From Acidothermaceae bacterium (GTDB lineage: Bacteria > Actinomycetota > Actinomycetes > Acidothermales > Acidothermaceae), in NCBI GenBank assembly GCA_025925185.1, contig JAICLV010000030.1, positions 1-19,606 on the forward strand: DNA of 19,606 nt. The letters are read 5' to 3'. Of this stretch, positions 6,392 through 14,055 are shown piece by piece. The first letter of the stretch is position 1. Each line of letters starts with the position of its first letter. A program made the translations under genes and the position numbers. The notes under the pieces are model-generated. The model was not told where the DNA came from, made no database searches, and saw only the letters and a program-made list of their open reading frames with translations.

Positions 6392-6874
6392 ATGAAAGGC
6401 AAGCTCATCGGCTGGACGGCGACCGGGCTGGCGGGCGTCGGCCTGCTCGCGGGTGTCGCGTCGGCGGCCACCGACACGGGGACCCCCGCGAGGGCAGCAA
6501 ACACGGCCGCCACGGCGGCGGCCACCCACACCGGCCTGTCGCAGAAGGCGCTCACTCGGGCCGAGCACAAGCTCGCGAGGGGCGCCACCAGAGGCGAGAT
6601 CGTGCTCGACACCAAGAAGGGCGTCACGACCGTCGACTTCCAGCGCGGCTCCACCAGTGGCGCGTCAGACACCGCAATCACGGTCACCGACGCGACGGGA
6701 ACCGCGCAAACCTGGGCGACCTCGTCCGCGACGAAAGTGCGCGAGCGTGGCGTCTCATCGCCACAACTGGCGGGCGGCCAGAACGTCGTGGTCGTCGGCG
6801 TCAAGTCGGACGGCGCCCTCACCGCCCACCTGATCGTGGTCGTGCCGGCAAAGGCGGCTCAGCCGACAACCTGA
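6392..6874 (+). CDS. Secreted protein with a DUF5666-like beta domain
   Basis: The 160-residue product starts with a clear signal peptide (Lys-charged start, hydrophobic 7-22, likely cleavage after GVASA near residue 25). A low-complexity Thr/Ala linker (about 26-45) and a helical stretch LSQKALTRAEHKLARG (49-64) follow. The C-terminal 95 residues form alternating strands: GEIVLDTKKGVTTVDFQRG, AITVTDATGTAQTWATSSAT, then LAGGQNVVVVGVKSDGALTA ending in HLIVV. That layout resembles DUF5666 or OB-fold modules found in actinobacterial exported proteins. The assignment is by pattern only. GGGAGGA lies 4 bases before the ATG. Its 3' end overlaps the convergent YbaK gene by 16 bases. Function unknown. 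Confidence 0.83.
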   Translation: MKGKLIGWTATGLAGVGLLAGVASAATDTGTPARAANTAATAAATHTGLSQKALTRAEHKLARGATRGEIVLDTKKGVTTVDFQRGSTSGASDTAITVTDATGTAQTWATSSATKVRERGVSSPQLAGGQNVVVVGVKSDGALTAHLIVVVPAKAAQPTT

Positions 6875-7407
6875 GCGAGGTCGTCGAGCACCTGCGCGCC
6901 AGGCACTTCGGCGAGCAGCGCGCCCGGCAGCACAAGCTTGGAGCGCCGGACGCCACTGCCGATCACGACATCGTCGCCATCGACGACACGACGGTCGACG
7001 AGCAGCGGCCAGGCCGACGGCAAGCCGATCGGTGTGATGCCGCCGTACTCCATGCTCGACTCGGCAACCGCGGTGTCCATAGCGGCAAAGGAAATCTTGC
7101 GCACGTCGAGGTGCTTGCGCACCCGCGAGTTCACATCCGCCCGGGTCGTCGCGAGCACCACGCAGGCGGCGAGCGTGGTGACTTCGCCACGTCGTCCGGA
7201 AACGATGACGCAGTTCGCCGACTCAGCGAGCTGCACGCCGTAGCGCTCGCAAAACGCGGCGGTGTCGGCCAAATCAGGGTCGATCTCGGTCACCGACACC
7301 TGATCGGCGTGCGGCCAAACCCGCAGTGCCTCGATCACCGGAGTGGCCAACAGCTCAGGTCGCGTCAAAGCAGGGACGGCGGAAAGCCTGTCGCTTAACG
7401 GGTTCAC
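6859..7407 (-). CDS. YbaK/EbsC-type aminoacyl-tRNA deacylase
   Basis: The 182-residue product carries the YbaK/ProX editing-like domain: a central VQLAESANCVIVSGRRGEVT strand region, then SRVRKHLDVRKISFAAMDTA. The family motif MEYGGITPIGLPSAWPLLVD and the ending VIGSGVRRSKLVLPGALLAE follow. Proteins of this family hydrolyse mischarged tRNAs such as Cys- or Ala-tRNA(Pro), acting in trans. The exact substrate cannot be read here. The GTG start at 7407 overlaps the TGA of the upstream LOG gene as GTGA, making this the last gene of the dapD operon. Its 3' end overlaps the opposing secreted-protein gene by 16 bases. The deacylase domain call is firm. Confidence 0.92.
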   Translation of the reverse strand: MNPLSDRLSAVPALTRPELLATPVIEALRVWPHADQVSVTEIDPDLADTAAFCERYGVQLAESANCVIVSGRRGEVTTLAACVVLATTRADVNSRVRKHLDVRKISFAAMDTAVAESSMEYGGITPIGLPSAWPLLVDRRVVDGDDVVIGSGVRRSKLVLPGALLAEVPGAQVLDDLAQVVG

Positions 7408-7991
7408 GGCTCCGCCTCAAGCACTTCGCCGACAGTGGGCAGCATGCGTGGAGCCGCGCTTTCGAGCGCGTCAAACGCGTGGTCGACCGACGTCGTCCAG
7501 GCGATCGAGTCGCGGACGGCGGGGCGCGCGAAGCCGCGCAGCACGAGGTCGTCGATCTGCGCACGCAGCATGTCGTAGACGCCGTCGGGGTCGAGGACGA
7601 CGAGCGCCTTGTCGTGCATGCCCAACGATCGCGACACCCAGATCTCGAAGACCTCCTCGAGCGTGCCAATTCCGCCTGGCAACGCGAGAAAAGCGTCGCA
7701 GCGTCGATCCATCTCGCCTTTGCGCTCGCGCATGTCGCGGGTGACGATCAGCTCGTCGGCGTCGACGTCGGCGACCTCCATGTCAACGAGCGCCTGTGGG
7801 ATAACACCGACGGTGTAGGCGCCACCGGCGCGCGCAGCTTTCGCGACGGCGCCCATGCACGACACGCAGCCGCCACCGGAGATCAGGCTGTGCCCGCGGC
7901 GCGCCAGCTCGGAGCCGACGACGGCGGCAAGTTCGACGTACTTGGGATCGATGCGCTCGCTGGAAGCGCAGTACACGCAGATCGCCGACAC
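7404..7991 (-). CDS. LOG family protein, TIGR00730 (paralogue 1)
   Basis: The 195-residue Rossmann-fold product is the right size for a cytokinin riboside 5'-monophosphate phosphoribohydrolase (LOG), which releases free base from nucleoside monophosphates. The C-terminal signature LALPGGIGTLEE (103-112) and the preceding Arg/Lys-rich helix (TRDMRERKGEMDRR) fit. The first nucleotide-binding loop, usually GGGxxGLMG, reads GGGCVSCMG (39-47), and Cys6, Cys8, Cys42 and Cys45 make the N-terminal part unusually Cys-rich. The start is GTG 7991, one base after the TAG of paralogue 2; the frame's upstream extension to 8144 is antisense-like overlap with that gene. It corresponds to Rv1205 of M. tuberculosis by position. 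Whether it makes cytokinins or serves general nucleotide salvage is open. Confidence 0.92.
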   Translation of the reverse strand: MSAICVYCASSERIDPKYVELAAVVGSELARRGHSLISGGGCVSCMGAVAKAARAGGAYTVGVIPQALVDMEVADVDADELIVTRDMRERKGEMDRRCDAFLALPGGIGTLEEVFEIWVSRSLGMHDKALVVLDPDGVYDMLRAQIDDLVLRGFARPAVRDSIAWTTSVDHAFDALESAAPRMLPTVGEVLEAEP

Positions 7992-7992
7992 G

Positions 7993-8787
7993 CTATTCAG
8001 CCGCCCGGTAGCGGTTTGCCTCGAACCGCTCGATGATGTCGACGATCTCGTCGATCTCGTCGGTGACGTGCAGCAGGTCGACGTCGGACGGCGCGATGGT
8101 GCCTGCCTCGACGAGGGTTGCTTTGACCCAGTCCAAAAGCCCACTCCAATAGGCGGAGTCGTAGAGGATGACGGGGAACGACGTGACCTTGTGCGTCTGC
8201 ACGAGCGTCAACGCCTCGAACAGCTCGTCGAGAGTGCCGAAGCCGCCGGGGAAAACGACGAAGCCTTGCGCGTATTTGACGAACATCGTCTTGCGCGCGA
8301 AGAAGTACCGGAACTGGATGCCGATGTCGACCCAGTCGTTGAGCCGTTGCTCGAACGGCAGCTCGATGCCGAGGCCGACGGAGACCCCGCCCGCCTCGCT
8401 GGTGCCCTTGTTGACAGCCTCCATGATGCCCGGCCCGCCGCCGGTGATGACCGCGTAACCGGCCCGCGCCAGCGCCGCGCCGAGTTCCTCGGCCGCCGTG
8501 TAGTCGGCGTTTCCCGGACGGGTGCGGGCCGAGCCGAACACCGACACCGCCGCGCCGAGCTCGGAGAGCAGGCCGAAGCCCTCGACGAACTCGCTCTGGA
8601 TGCGCATCACGCGCCAGGGGTCGGTGTGCAGCCACTCCGTCGAGCCGCGGCTGTCGAGCAGCCGCTGGTCGGTCGTGACCGTCTGCACCTGGGAGCGGCG
8701 CAGCGTCACCGGACCGCGCCGCTTCTCGACGGGCGGGGTGCGTGGGTGCTGGCGTGGGGCGTCAGCGCTCGGGTCGCTCATGGTCAT
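7993..8787 (-). CDS. LOG family protein, TIGR00730 (paralogue 2, longer form)
   Basis: The 264-residue product has an extra N-terminal region (about 1-78) rich in Arg and Pro, then the LOG Rossmann domain. GGGPGIMEAVNKG (117-129) is canonical, as are the Arg-Lys pair in RYFFARKTMF (160-169) and FPGGFGTLDELFE (179-191). Unlike paralogue 1, both nucleotide loops match the family. The long LOG form is common in actinobacteria and its biological substrate is not settled. Two ATGs lie at 8787 and 8781; AAGGA upstream is rather distant from either, and I chose the first. It starts 5 bases after the membrane-protein stop and ends 1 base before paralogue 1, so the pair is co-transcribed. Confidence 0.92.
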   Translation of the reverse strand: MTMSDPSADAPRQHPRTPPVEKRRGPVTLRRSQVQTVTTDQRLLDSRGSTEWLHTDPWRVMRIQSEFVEGFGLLSELGAAVSVFGSARTRPGNADYTAAEELGAALARAGYAVITGGGPGIMEAVNKGTSEAGGVSVGLGIELPFEQRLNDWVDIGIQFRYFFARKTMFVKYAQGFVVFPGGFGTLDELFEALTLVQTHKVTSFPVILYDSAYWSGLLDWVKATLVEAGTIAPSDVDLLHVTDEIDEIVDIIERFEANRYRAAE

Positions 8788-8792
8788 GCAGG

Positions 8793-9239
8793 TTATCTGT
8801 CCTTAATGATCGACGCCCGGACCTTGGGCGACAGCATCACGACGGCGACGATCGCCGGCGGGCAGAAGATCACGCCTCCGATGCCGCTGTTCGTCGCCAG
8901 GAACGCGACGATCGGGGTGACCCCCGCGGCGAGCAAGACGACCACGGTCAGCCAGTAGCCGACGACGGTGTGCCGCACGAGCTGCCATAACGACAGCGCG
9001 CACAACACCGCAAAGCCGAGCAGGCCGCCGCCGACCGCCGGGGCGGGCGAGACTGCGGCAAGTCCGCCGATCAACGCGAGCGCCCCGCAGAGCCCTAGCG
9101 ACACGATGGCGTAGAAGTAGACCGGCGGACGCGACGGCGCGGGTGAGGGCGCGGGTCGCCACTGAACGCCGCCGCGCACTGCGCGCTTGAGTTGCCGCCG
9201 AGCCGGCGGATCGAACCTCCCCCTTGGCGGTTGGCTCAC
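8793..9239 (-). CDS. Four-helix integral membrane protein, unknown function
   Basis: The 148-residue product has a basic, Pro-rich cytoplasmic N-terminus (1-40) and four hydrophobic helices at about 41-63, 68-88, 92-115 and 118-137, ending in a short basic tail. I do not recognise a functional family and no catalytic motif is visible. The GTG start at 9239 overlaps the dapE TGA as GTGA, so it is translationally coupled to dapE, and the LOG gene follows after 5 bases. Its position inside a diaminopimelate operon suggests conserved linkage, but a role such as transport is only a guess. Confidence 0.82.
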   Translation of the reverse strand: MSQPPRGRFDPPARRQLKRAVRGGVQWRPAPSPAPSRPPVYFYAIVSLGLCGALALIGGLAAVSPAPAVGGGLLGFAVLCALSLWQLVRHTVVGYWLTVVVLLAAGVTPIVAFLATNSGIGGVIFCPPAIVAVVMLSPKVRASIIKDR

Positions 9240-10294
9240 CGCGACAGGAACGCCAGCAGCGCCCGCTCACATTCGACGATCTGTCGGACGTCGACGTGTT
9301 CTTCCGGCTTGTGCGCGAGGTTGGGATCGCCGGGGCCGAAATTGACGCCGGGGATGCCCAGTTCGGCGAAGCGCGCGACGTCGGTCCAGCCGTATTTCGC
9401 GACCGGCGTCGACCCGGTGGCCGCCACGAACTCAGCGGCGGCCGGAGCGGACAGCCCTGGGAGCGCGCCGCCGGCGACGTCCACGATCTCTACGGCGTAG
9501 CCATCGAAGACCGAGCGGACGTGATCGGCGGACTGCTCGACGCTGCGGTCTGGCGCGAACCGGAAGTTGACTGTGACGACACAGGAATCGGGGATCACGT
9601 TGCCGGCGACGCCGCCGGTGACACCGACGGCGTTCAGCCCCTCGCGATACACGCAGCCGTCGATGTCGACGGCGCGGGGCTGGTAATCGCGAAGCCTCTG
9701 CAACACCTCACCGGCTTGATGAATCGCGTTGACGCCGAGCCACGAGCGCGCGCTGTGCGCCCGCACTCCGGTAACGGTGACGGCCGCGCGCATGGTTCCC
9801 TGACAGCCCGCTTCCACGATGGCGCCGCTGGGTTCGCACACGATCGCGAAGTCGGCGGCCAACGCGTCGGGACGCGCGCGCGCGACACGGCCGAGACCGT
9901 TGCGAACCGCCTCGACCTCCTCGCAGTCATAGAAGACAAAGGTTAAATCGTGTTTCGGCTCAACGAGGTGCGCCGCCAACCGCAACATGACCGCCACACC
10001 GGATTTCATGTCGCACGACCCGCAGCCGTAAAGCAGTTCCCCCTCGCGACGCGACGGCACGTTGTCAGCGATCGGCACGGTGTCGAGGTGCCCGGCGAGC
10101 GCGACGCGGTGGGCGCGCCCAAGGTCGGTGCGAGCCAGGATGACGTTCCCGTCGCGTTCGACGCTGAGGTGTGCGCGTCGCCGCAACGCCGTCTCCACAG
10201 CGTCGGCGATCGCCGCCTCGTCACCGCTCACCGACGGCATGTCGACAAGCGCGGCCGTCAACGCGACCGCGTCGGCGTCGAGGTCGAGCGTCAC
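9236..10294 (-). CDS. dapE: Succinyl-diaminopimelate desuccinylase
   Basis: DapE hydrolyses N-succinyl-L,L-diaminopimelate to L,L-diaminopimelate and succinate in the lysine and peptidoglycan precursor pathway. The 352-residue M20-family product shows the two-zinc site: His69 and Asp71 in GHLDTVP, Asp95 in [10 protein letters not shown], catalytic Glu125 with Glu126 in YDCEEVEA, Glu154 in CEPSG, and His328 in AHKPEEHV. The dimerisation (lid) domain lies between about 168 and 280. The start is GTG 10294, overlapping the dapD TGA as GTGA; the open frame further upstream is inside dapD. The neighbouring dapD, and dapC about 7 kb away, supply its substrate. Confidence 0.95.
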   Translation of the reverse strand: MTLDLDADAVALTAALVDMPSVSGDEAAIADAVETALRRRAHLSVERDGNVILARTDLGRAHRVALAGHLDTVPIADNVPSRREGELLYGCGSCDMKSGVAVMLRLAAHLVEPKHDLTFVFYDCEEVEAVRNGLGRVARARPDALAADFAIVCEPSGAIVEAGCQGTMRAAVTVTGVRAHSARSWLGVNAIHQAGEVLQRLRDYQPRAVDIDGCVYREGLNAVGVTGGVAGNVIPDSCVVTVNFRFAPDRSVEQSADHVRSVFDGYAVEIVDVAGGALPGLSAPAAAEFVAATGSTPVAKYGWTDVARFAELGIPGVNFGPGDPNLAHKPEEHVDVRQIVECERALLAFLSR

Positions 10295-11127
10295 TCCGCC
10301 ACGCCGTGGTCGCGCAGGACGTCGTTGAGCGCCAGCTTGTCGTGCGTCTCGCCCTCGGCCAATCGTCGCAGGACAAGTAGGCAGGGCATCCCGAAGTCCC
10401 CACCAGGAAAGGACTTCACCCGGGTTGAGCCGACACACACTGACCACGCGGGAGCCTCGCCCCGTGGCAGCTCTTCGCCGGTCTGAGCGTCAAAAACCCT
10501 TGTGGACGCGGTAAGAATCGCTCCGGCGCCGAGCTTCGCCCCGCGACGAACGCGCGCGCCTTCGACAACCATGCAGCGCGAACCGACGAACGCGTCGTCC
10601 TCGACGATCACGGGCACGGCGCTCGGCGGCTCGAGCACGCCGCCAAGACCCACGCCGCCGGACAGGTGTACCCGCTTCCCGACCTGCGCGCATGAGCCGA
10701 CCGTCGCCCAGGTGTCGACCATGCTGCCTTCGTCGACGTAGCCGCCGATGTTGACGAAGCTCGGCATCAAGACCGCGCCCGGCGCGACGTAGGAACCCCA
10801 CCGCAAAATCGCGCCAGGCACGACGCGAACGCCGTCCAAGGTGGTCTTGAGCGGCACGCGGTCGTGATAGCGGAAGTCGCCAGCCGACGACTCGCTCATT
10901 TCCAGCACCCTGAACGACAGCAAGATCGCCCGCTTGGCCCGCTCATCGACGACGACGCGGTCAGTCGCGGGGTCGACGAACGCGACCCGGGCCTTGCCTG
11001 CGTCCAACTCGTCGACGGCTGTCACAACAAGCGCGCGGGCGGTTGCGTCGTTAGGGTTGAGGTCGGCCCGACGCTCCCACAGGTCGTCGATCTCGGCCGG
11101 CAGTGAACTCGCGAAAGGCTGGTCCAT
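10291..11127 (-). CDS. dapD: Tetrahydrodipicolinate N-succinyltransferase, E. coli-like form
   Basis: DapD transfers succinate from succinyl-CoA to tetrahydrodipicolinate, committing the pathway to its succinylase branch. The 278-residue product opens with a helical domain ([20 protein letters not shown]). The left-handed beta-helix follows, with [51 protein letters not shown] and [20 protein letters not shown]. It ends with [12 protein letters not shown]. Length and motifs match the E. coli-type enzyme closely, rather than the longer, divergent mycobacterial/corynebacterial form. The ATG at 11127 is supported by this alignment. It is the first gene of a six-gene operon and lies 29 bases from a divergent gene, so its promoter must overlap one of the two coding regions. 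Confidence 0.95.
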   Translation of the reverse strand: MDQPFASSLPAEIDDLWERRADLNPNDATARALVVTAVDELDAGKARVAFVDPATDRVVVDERAKRAILLSFRVLEMSESSAGDFRYHDRVPLKTTLDGVRVVPGAILRWGSYVAPGAVLMPSFVNIGGYVDEGSMVDTWATVGSCAQVGKRVHLSGGVGLGGVLEPPSAVPVIVEDDAFVGSRCMVVEGARVRRGAKLGAGAILTASTRVFDAQTGEELPRGEAPAWSVCVGSTRVKSFPGGDFGMPCLLVLRRLAEGETHDKLALNDVLRDHGVAE

Positions 11128-11156
11128 GGCCGCTGACCTTACCGACGTCGGGGCCG

Positions 11157-12104
11157 ATGACTGACGTCGCCTCACCCGCGCTGACCCGACGGCGACGACG
11201 ACGGCGCGCCCGGCTGGCCACCACGGTCGCGGTGCTGGTGCTGGGCGGCCTCGGCTGGGGCGCGTACCGGCTCTACAACGCTATCTTCGTGAAACACCCG
11301 GTGGTCTCGTCGTGCCAGGTCGTCGGGGTCTCGACCGGCACCGTCTACAAGATGGCGCCCGACCAACTGCTGAACGCCTCGATCATCACGGACGTCGCAA
11401 TGCAAAGGGCGCTGCCGGAACGTGCGGTGGTGATCGCGTTGGCGACCGCCCTGCAAGAGTCGAAAATGCGCAACATCGACTACGGCGACGCCGACTCCCT
11501 CGGGCTGTTTCAGCAGCGTCCGTCGCAAGGTTGGGGATCACCGGCGCAGGTGATGACGCCGACATACGCGGCCGGCAAGTTCTACGACGAACTGCTGAAA
11601 GTGCCCAACTGGCAGTCAATTCCGCTCACCCAGGCCGCTGACGCGGTGCAGCGCAGCGCGTTCCCCGACGCCTACCGCGACTGGGAACCGCGCGCCACGG
11701 CGTTGGCGGCGGCGCTGACCGGGACGACGAACGGTCAGCTCAGCTGCAGGCTCGCGCACCCCGGTACGACGTCACCGCTTTCGACGGCGACCGACGCGCT
11801 GACCGGCGACCTGCGCATCGATCTGGCGGTGACCTCGCCCGCCCTTGGGGGCGTCGACGCGAAGGTTTCGACGGTGACCGTGAGCGGCCTTGGGGTCACC
11901 GGCGCCGGTGGCAACTCGGCGGCGAGGCACCGCGACGCGACGGTGGCGGCGTGGGCGTTGGCGCACGCGGAACCGCACGGGATCACCTCGGTGACGATCG
12001 GCGACCGCGAGTGGCGGGCCGACCGCGACGGCTGGCACGACGCGAAGAACCCCGCGCCGGTTGGCTCGGTGGTGATGACGGTGACGTCGACCGCGAAGTC
12101 TTGA
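11157..12104 (+). CDS. Membrane-anchored conserved actinobacterial protein, lysozyme-fold-like
   Basis: The 315-residue product has a short cytoplasmic start with a run of Arg (11-17), one transmembrane helix (about 20-44) and a large extracytoplasmic part. The conserved block YKMAPDQLLNASIITDVAMQ, then RALPERAVVIALATALQES, NIDYGDADSLGLFQQRPSQG and a C-terminal RSAFPDAYRDWEP belongs to a widespread actinobacterial family often left as hypothetical. The LQES glutamate (Glu101) followed by SLGLFQQRPSQGWG resembles the catalytic helix and loop of transglycosylase/lysozyme folds. Peptidoglycan cleavage is plausible but unproven. Residues 200-315 form a Ser/Thr-rich beta domain with no recognised match. 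The ATG at 11157 gives a normal topology. Confidence 0.85.
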   Translation: MTDVASPALTRRRRRRRARLATTVAVLVLGGLGWGAYRLYNAIFVKHPVVSSCQVVGVSTGTVYKMAPDQLLNASIITDVAMQRALPERAVVIALATALQESKMRNIDYGDADSLGLFQQRPSQGWGSPAQVMTPTYAAGKFYDELLKVPNWQSIPLTQAADAVQRSAFPDAYRDWEPRATALAAALTGTTNGQLSCRLAHPGTTSPLSTATDALTGDLRIDLAVTSPALGGVDAKVSTVTVSGLGVTGAGGNSAARHRDATVAAWALAHAEPHGITSVTIGDREWRADRDGWHDAKNPAPVGSVVMTVTSTAKS

Positions 12105-12108
12105 CGCG

Positions 12109-12576
12109 TCACAGCCAGAAGGCGGCGCCGTCCGGCGCTGGTGGCGCGGGGAACGGTTGCGAGTCGTCGTACTCCTCGTACATCGCGACTCTCGCGCCGT
12201 AGGCGTCGATGCCGTAGAGGGTCCAGTCGCCGTTGTGGCCGACCCAGCACCAGTACGCGGTAGCGGAATTGGGCTCGTCACCGAAGGCGGTGGCCGCCGG
12301 CATGTTGACGCTGCCGTCGGTCATGGGCGGACCGCCGCCCGATCTTCGGACGTCGCCCACCGTCGTCCGGCTCGCGCTTCCCACCCTGGGCCCGAACGCG
12401 TGGACGCAGGCCGCCATGGCAGCTGTCGAACTCTTCGTCGGATGTGGCGACGAGCTGCCGTGCGCCGATGCCGGCGACGAACCGTGGCTCGCCGTGGTGT
12501 GCGAACCGCCTGTCGTCGACGCCGCGATCACCGCGGCGCCGACGACAACCGCGCTCGCAATCCTCATCCGTCGCAC
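12109..12576 (-). CDS. Small exported protein of unknown function
   Basis: The 155-residue product (GTG 12576; an ATG three codons in at 12567 is equally possible) has a signal peptide (MRIASAVVVGAAVIAAS) followed by a Ser/His/Pro low-complexity linker to about residue 50. The mature domain contains ACVHAFGPRVG and, near the end, SATAYWCWVGHNGDWTLYGI, then DAYGARVAMYEEYDD, with two Cys that could pair. I do not recognise the family. It ends 4 bases from the convergent membrane-anchored gene and begins 42 bases after the DUF222/HNH gene. Confidence 0.7.
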   Translation of the reverse strand: MRRMRIASAVVVGAAVIAASTTGGSHTTASHGSSPASAHGSSSPHPTKSSTAAMAACVHAFGPRVGSASRTTVGDVRRSGGGPPMTDGSVNMPAATAFGDEPNSATAYWCWVGHNGDWTLYGIDAYGARVAMYEEYDDSQPFPAPPAPDGAAFWL

Positions 12577-12618
12577 GCCCGATTGGACGCGCCGAACTCA
12601 CCGCTCGGTTGCGCCGTG

Positions 12619-13947
12619 CTACCAGCTGTCCCATTGGTTGTGGGGTTGCTCGATGTACACCCGTCCGGTCGGGGAGGTCCAGGTGCACATGCCGTCCGGG
12701 GACAGCTCGAGGTGCCAGCCGCCGTGGGTTTTCATCCGGTGATGCCGCCGGCACAAGCACGCGCAGTTGCACGACGCGGTCGGCCCGTGCGGGTGCGGGA
12801 TCGCGTGGTCGACGTCGCACGCCTCGGCCCGCCGCCGGCAGCCGGGGAACCGGCACCTGCGATCCCGGGCGAGCAGGTAGTCGCGCAGCTTCTTGGGCGG
12901 GCGGTACACCGCGCTGCCGTAGTCCAACAAGCAGCCGGTGACCGGCTCGGCGACCAGCCGCCGCCACGACGCGCCGTCCCCGACCGCCAACGCGCGCGCG
13001 ACCTCGCCCGGGATCGGTCCGACACCCACCAGCTCGCCGGGGTTGTCCGCCAGGCCCAGCAGGGTGGGCAGGTCGATCACGACCTGCGCCTCTGTCCGCC
13101 GGCTCGTCGCGGCCGCCACCGCCGGGTCTTCGAGCGCGGCCCGCGCCCAGCCGACCAGCGCGTCCGCCCGGCGCGCCCCGACCGGGCCCGGCTGCTCCCC
13201 GGCGGCCTCCGCGGCCCGGCCGGCCGCCCCCGCCACCGCGTCCAGGGCGGCGAACACACACTCGGCGTCCGCCGCCGGCAAGGTGGCGACCAGCTCGGCC
13301 ATCCCGTCCTCCACCGGCCGCACCACCACCCGCCGCTGCGCCGCCGCCTCCTGCGCGCGGATGGCGGCCAGCTCCGGCACCGCGGCCATCGCCGCCCGCC
13401 GCGCCGCCCGCCGCAGCTGCGGCACCGTCAGGTCAGCGGCCCTCTCGACCACGGCGGCCTGCACCAGCGCCGCCTCGGCCGGGTTCAACCCGACGACCGC
13501 GTCGACGACCACCCGGGCGTGCCGCTCCGACACCTCCCCGGCCTCCAGCAGGTCGAACACCTGCGGCAGGTCCTCGCACAACCGGCGGGCGCCCTCCATC
13601 CGGTTGCCCGCAACCGCCGGCGACCAGCGCAGCTCCGCGGCGACCATCTCCTGCCGCCACTCCCAGCCCTTGACCCGATCCGCGTCCGGATGCAGATTCG
13701 CGTCGGCGTTCACCCCCGCCAACGCCCGCGCGCCCTGCGCCGCCACCCAAGCGGCCTGCCGCTGCCACGCCGCCGCCACCGCCACCCGCGCCTCGACATC
13801 CAACGTCACCCCGCGCAAACCCAGCAGCAGCGACATCGCCAACGGCCCCGGCTCCACGTCCTCCAATAACGCCACCGTGCCCGCGACGTCGTCGAGCGAG
13901 ACGACCGTCCCGTCGTCCAGCTCCTCGCACACCGGCAACCCTGGCAT
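12619..13947 (-). CDS. DUF222 domain HNH nuclease-like protein (13E12 repeat family)
   Basis: The 442-residue product has a long Ala/Arg-rich DUF222 region (about 25-330) and a C-terminal HNH domain. The sequence RDRRCRFPGC (361-370) is followed by CDVDHAIPHPHG (His381), then NCACLCRRHHRMKTHGGWHL (394-413, His402/His403). This is the layout of the 13E12 repeat proteins, which exist in several copies per actinobacterial genome and in mycobacteria can host phage insertion. All Cys and His positions expected for the HNH zinc/metal site are present, so it looks intact. Its cellular role is unknown. Third codon positions are extremely GC-rich and both strands are open over most of its length. The ATG at 13947 has only a weak ribosome-binding site. 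Confidence 0.9.
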   Translation of the reverse strand: MPGLPVCEELDDGTVVSLDDVAGTVALLEDVEPGPLAMSLLLGLRGVTLDVEARVAVAAAWQRQAAWVAAQGARALAGVNADANLHPDADRVKGWEWRQEMVAAELRWSPAVAGNRMEGARRLCEDLPQVFDLLEAGEVSERHARVVVDAVVGLNPAEAALVQAAVVERAADLTVPQLRRAARRAAMAAVPELAAIRAQEAAAQRRVVVRPVEDGMAELVATLPAADAECVFAALDAVAGAAGRAAEAAGEQPGPVGARRADALVGWARAALEDPAVAAATSRRTEAQVVIDLPTLLGLADNPGELVGVGPIPGEVARALAVGDGASWRRLVAEPVTGCLLDYGSAVYRPPKKLRDYLLARDRRCRFPGCRRRAEACDVDHAIPHPHGPTASCNCACLCRRHHRMKTHGGWHLELSPDGMCTWTSPTGRVYIEQPHNQWDSW

Positions 13948-14055
13948 GCCGCAAACCTAGAAGCCGGCACCGACAAAAACCCCTGCCCCACAGGCGAAAG
14001 CAGCCCGTCGCAGATCACGAGTAGGTAACGATCAAACGGCCTACGCGCGGCCGCA

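Noticed and set aside
8116..8180. Possible tRNA or structured RNA in AT-richer patches
   Set aside because: These patches lie inside coding sequence and I found no acceptor stem, T-loop GTTCRA or anticodon arm there or elsewhere in the window.
7855..8958. Plus-strand open frame antisense to the LOG genes
   Set aside because: No recognisable motif, and both LOG genes on the other strand have perfect family signatures.
11128..11156. Lysine riboswitch or other leader before dapD
   Set aside because: Only 29 bases separate dapD from the divergent gene, too short for a riboswitch.
12157..13869. 570-codon plus-strand open frame antisense to the HNH gene
   Set aside because: Low-complexity Arg/Pro/His translation, no domain, no ribosome-binding site; the opposite strand has full DUF222/HNH motifs.
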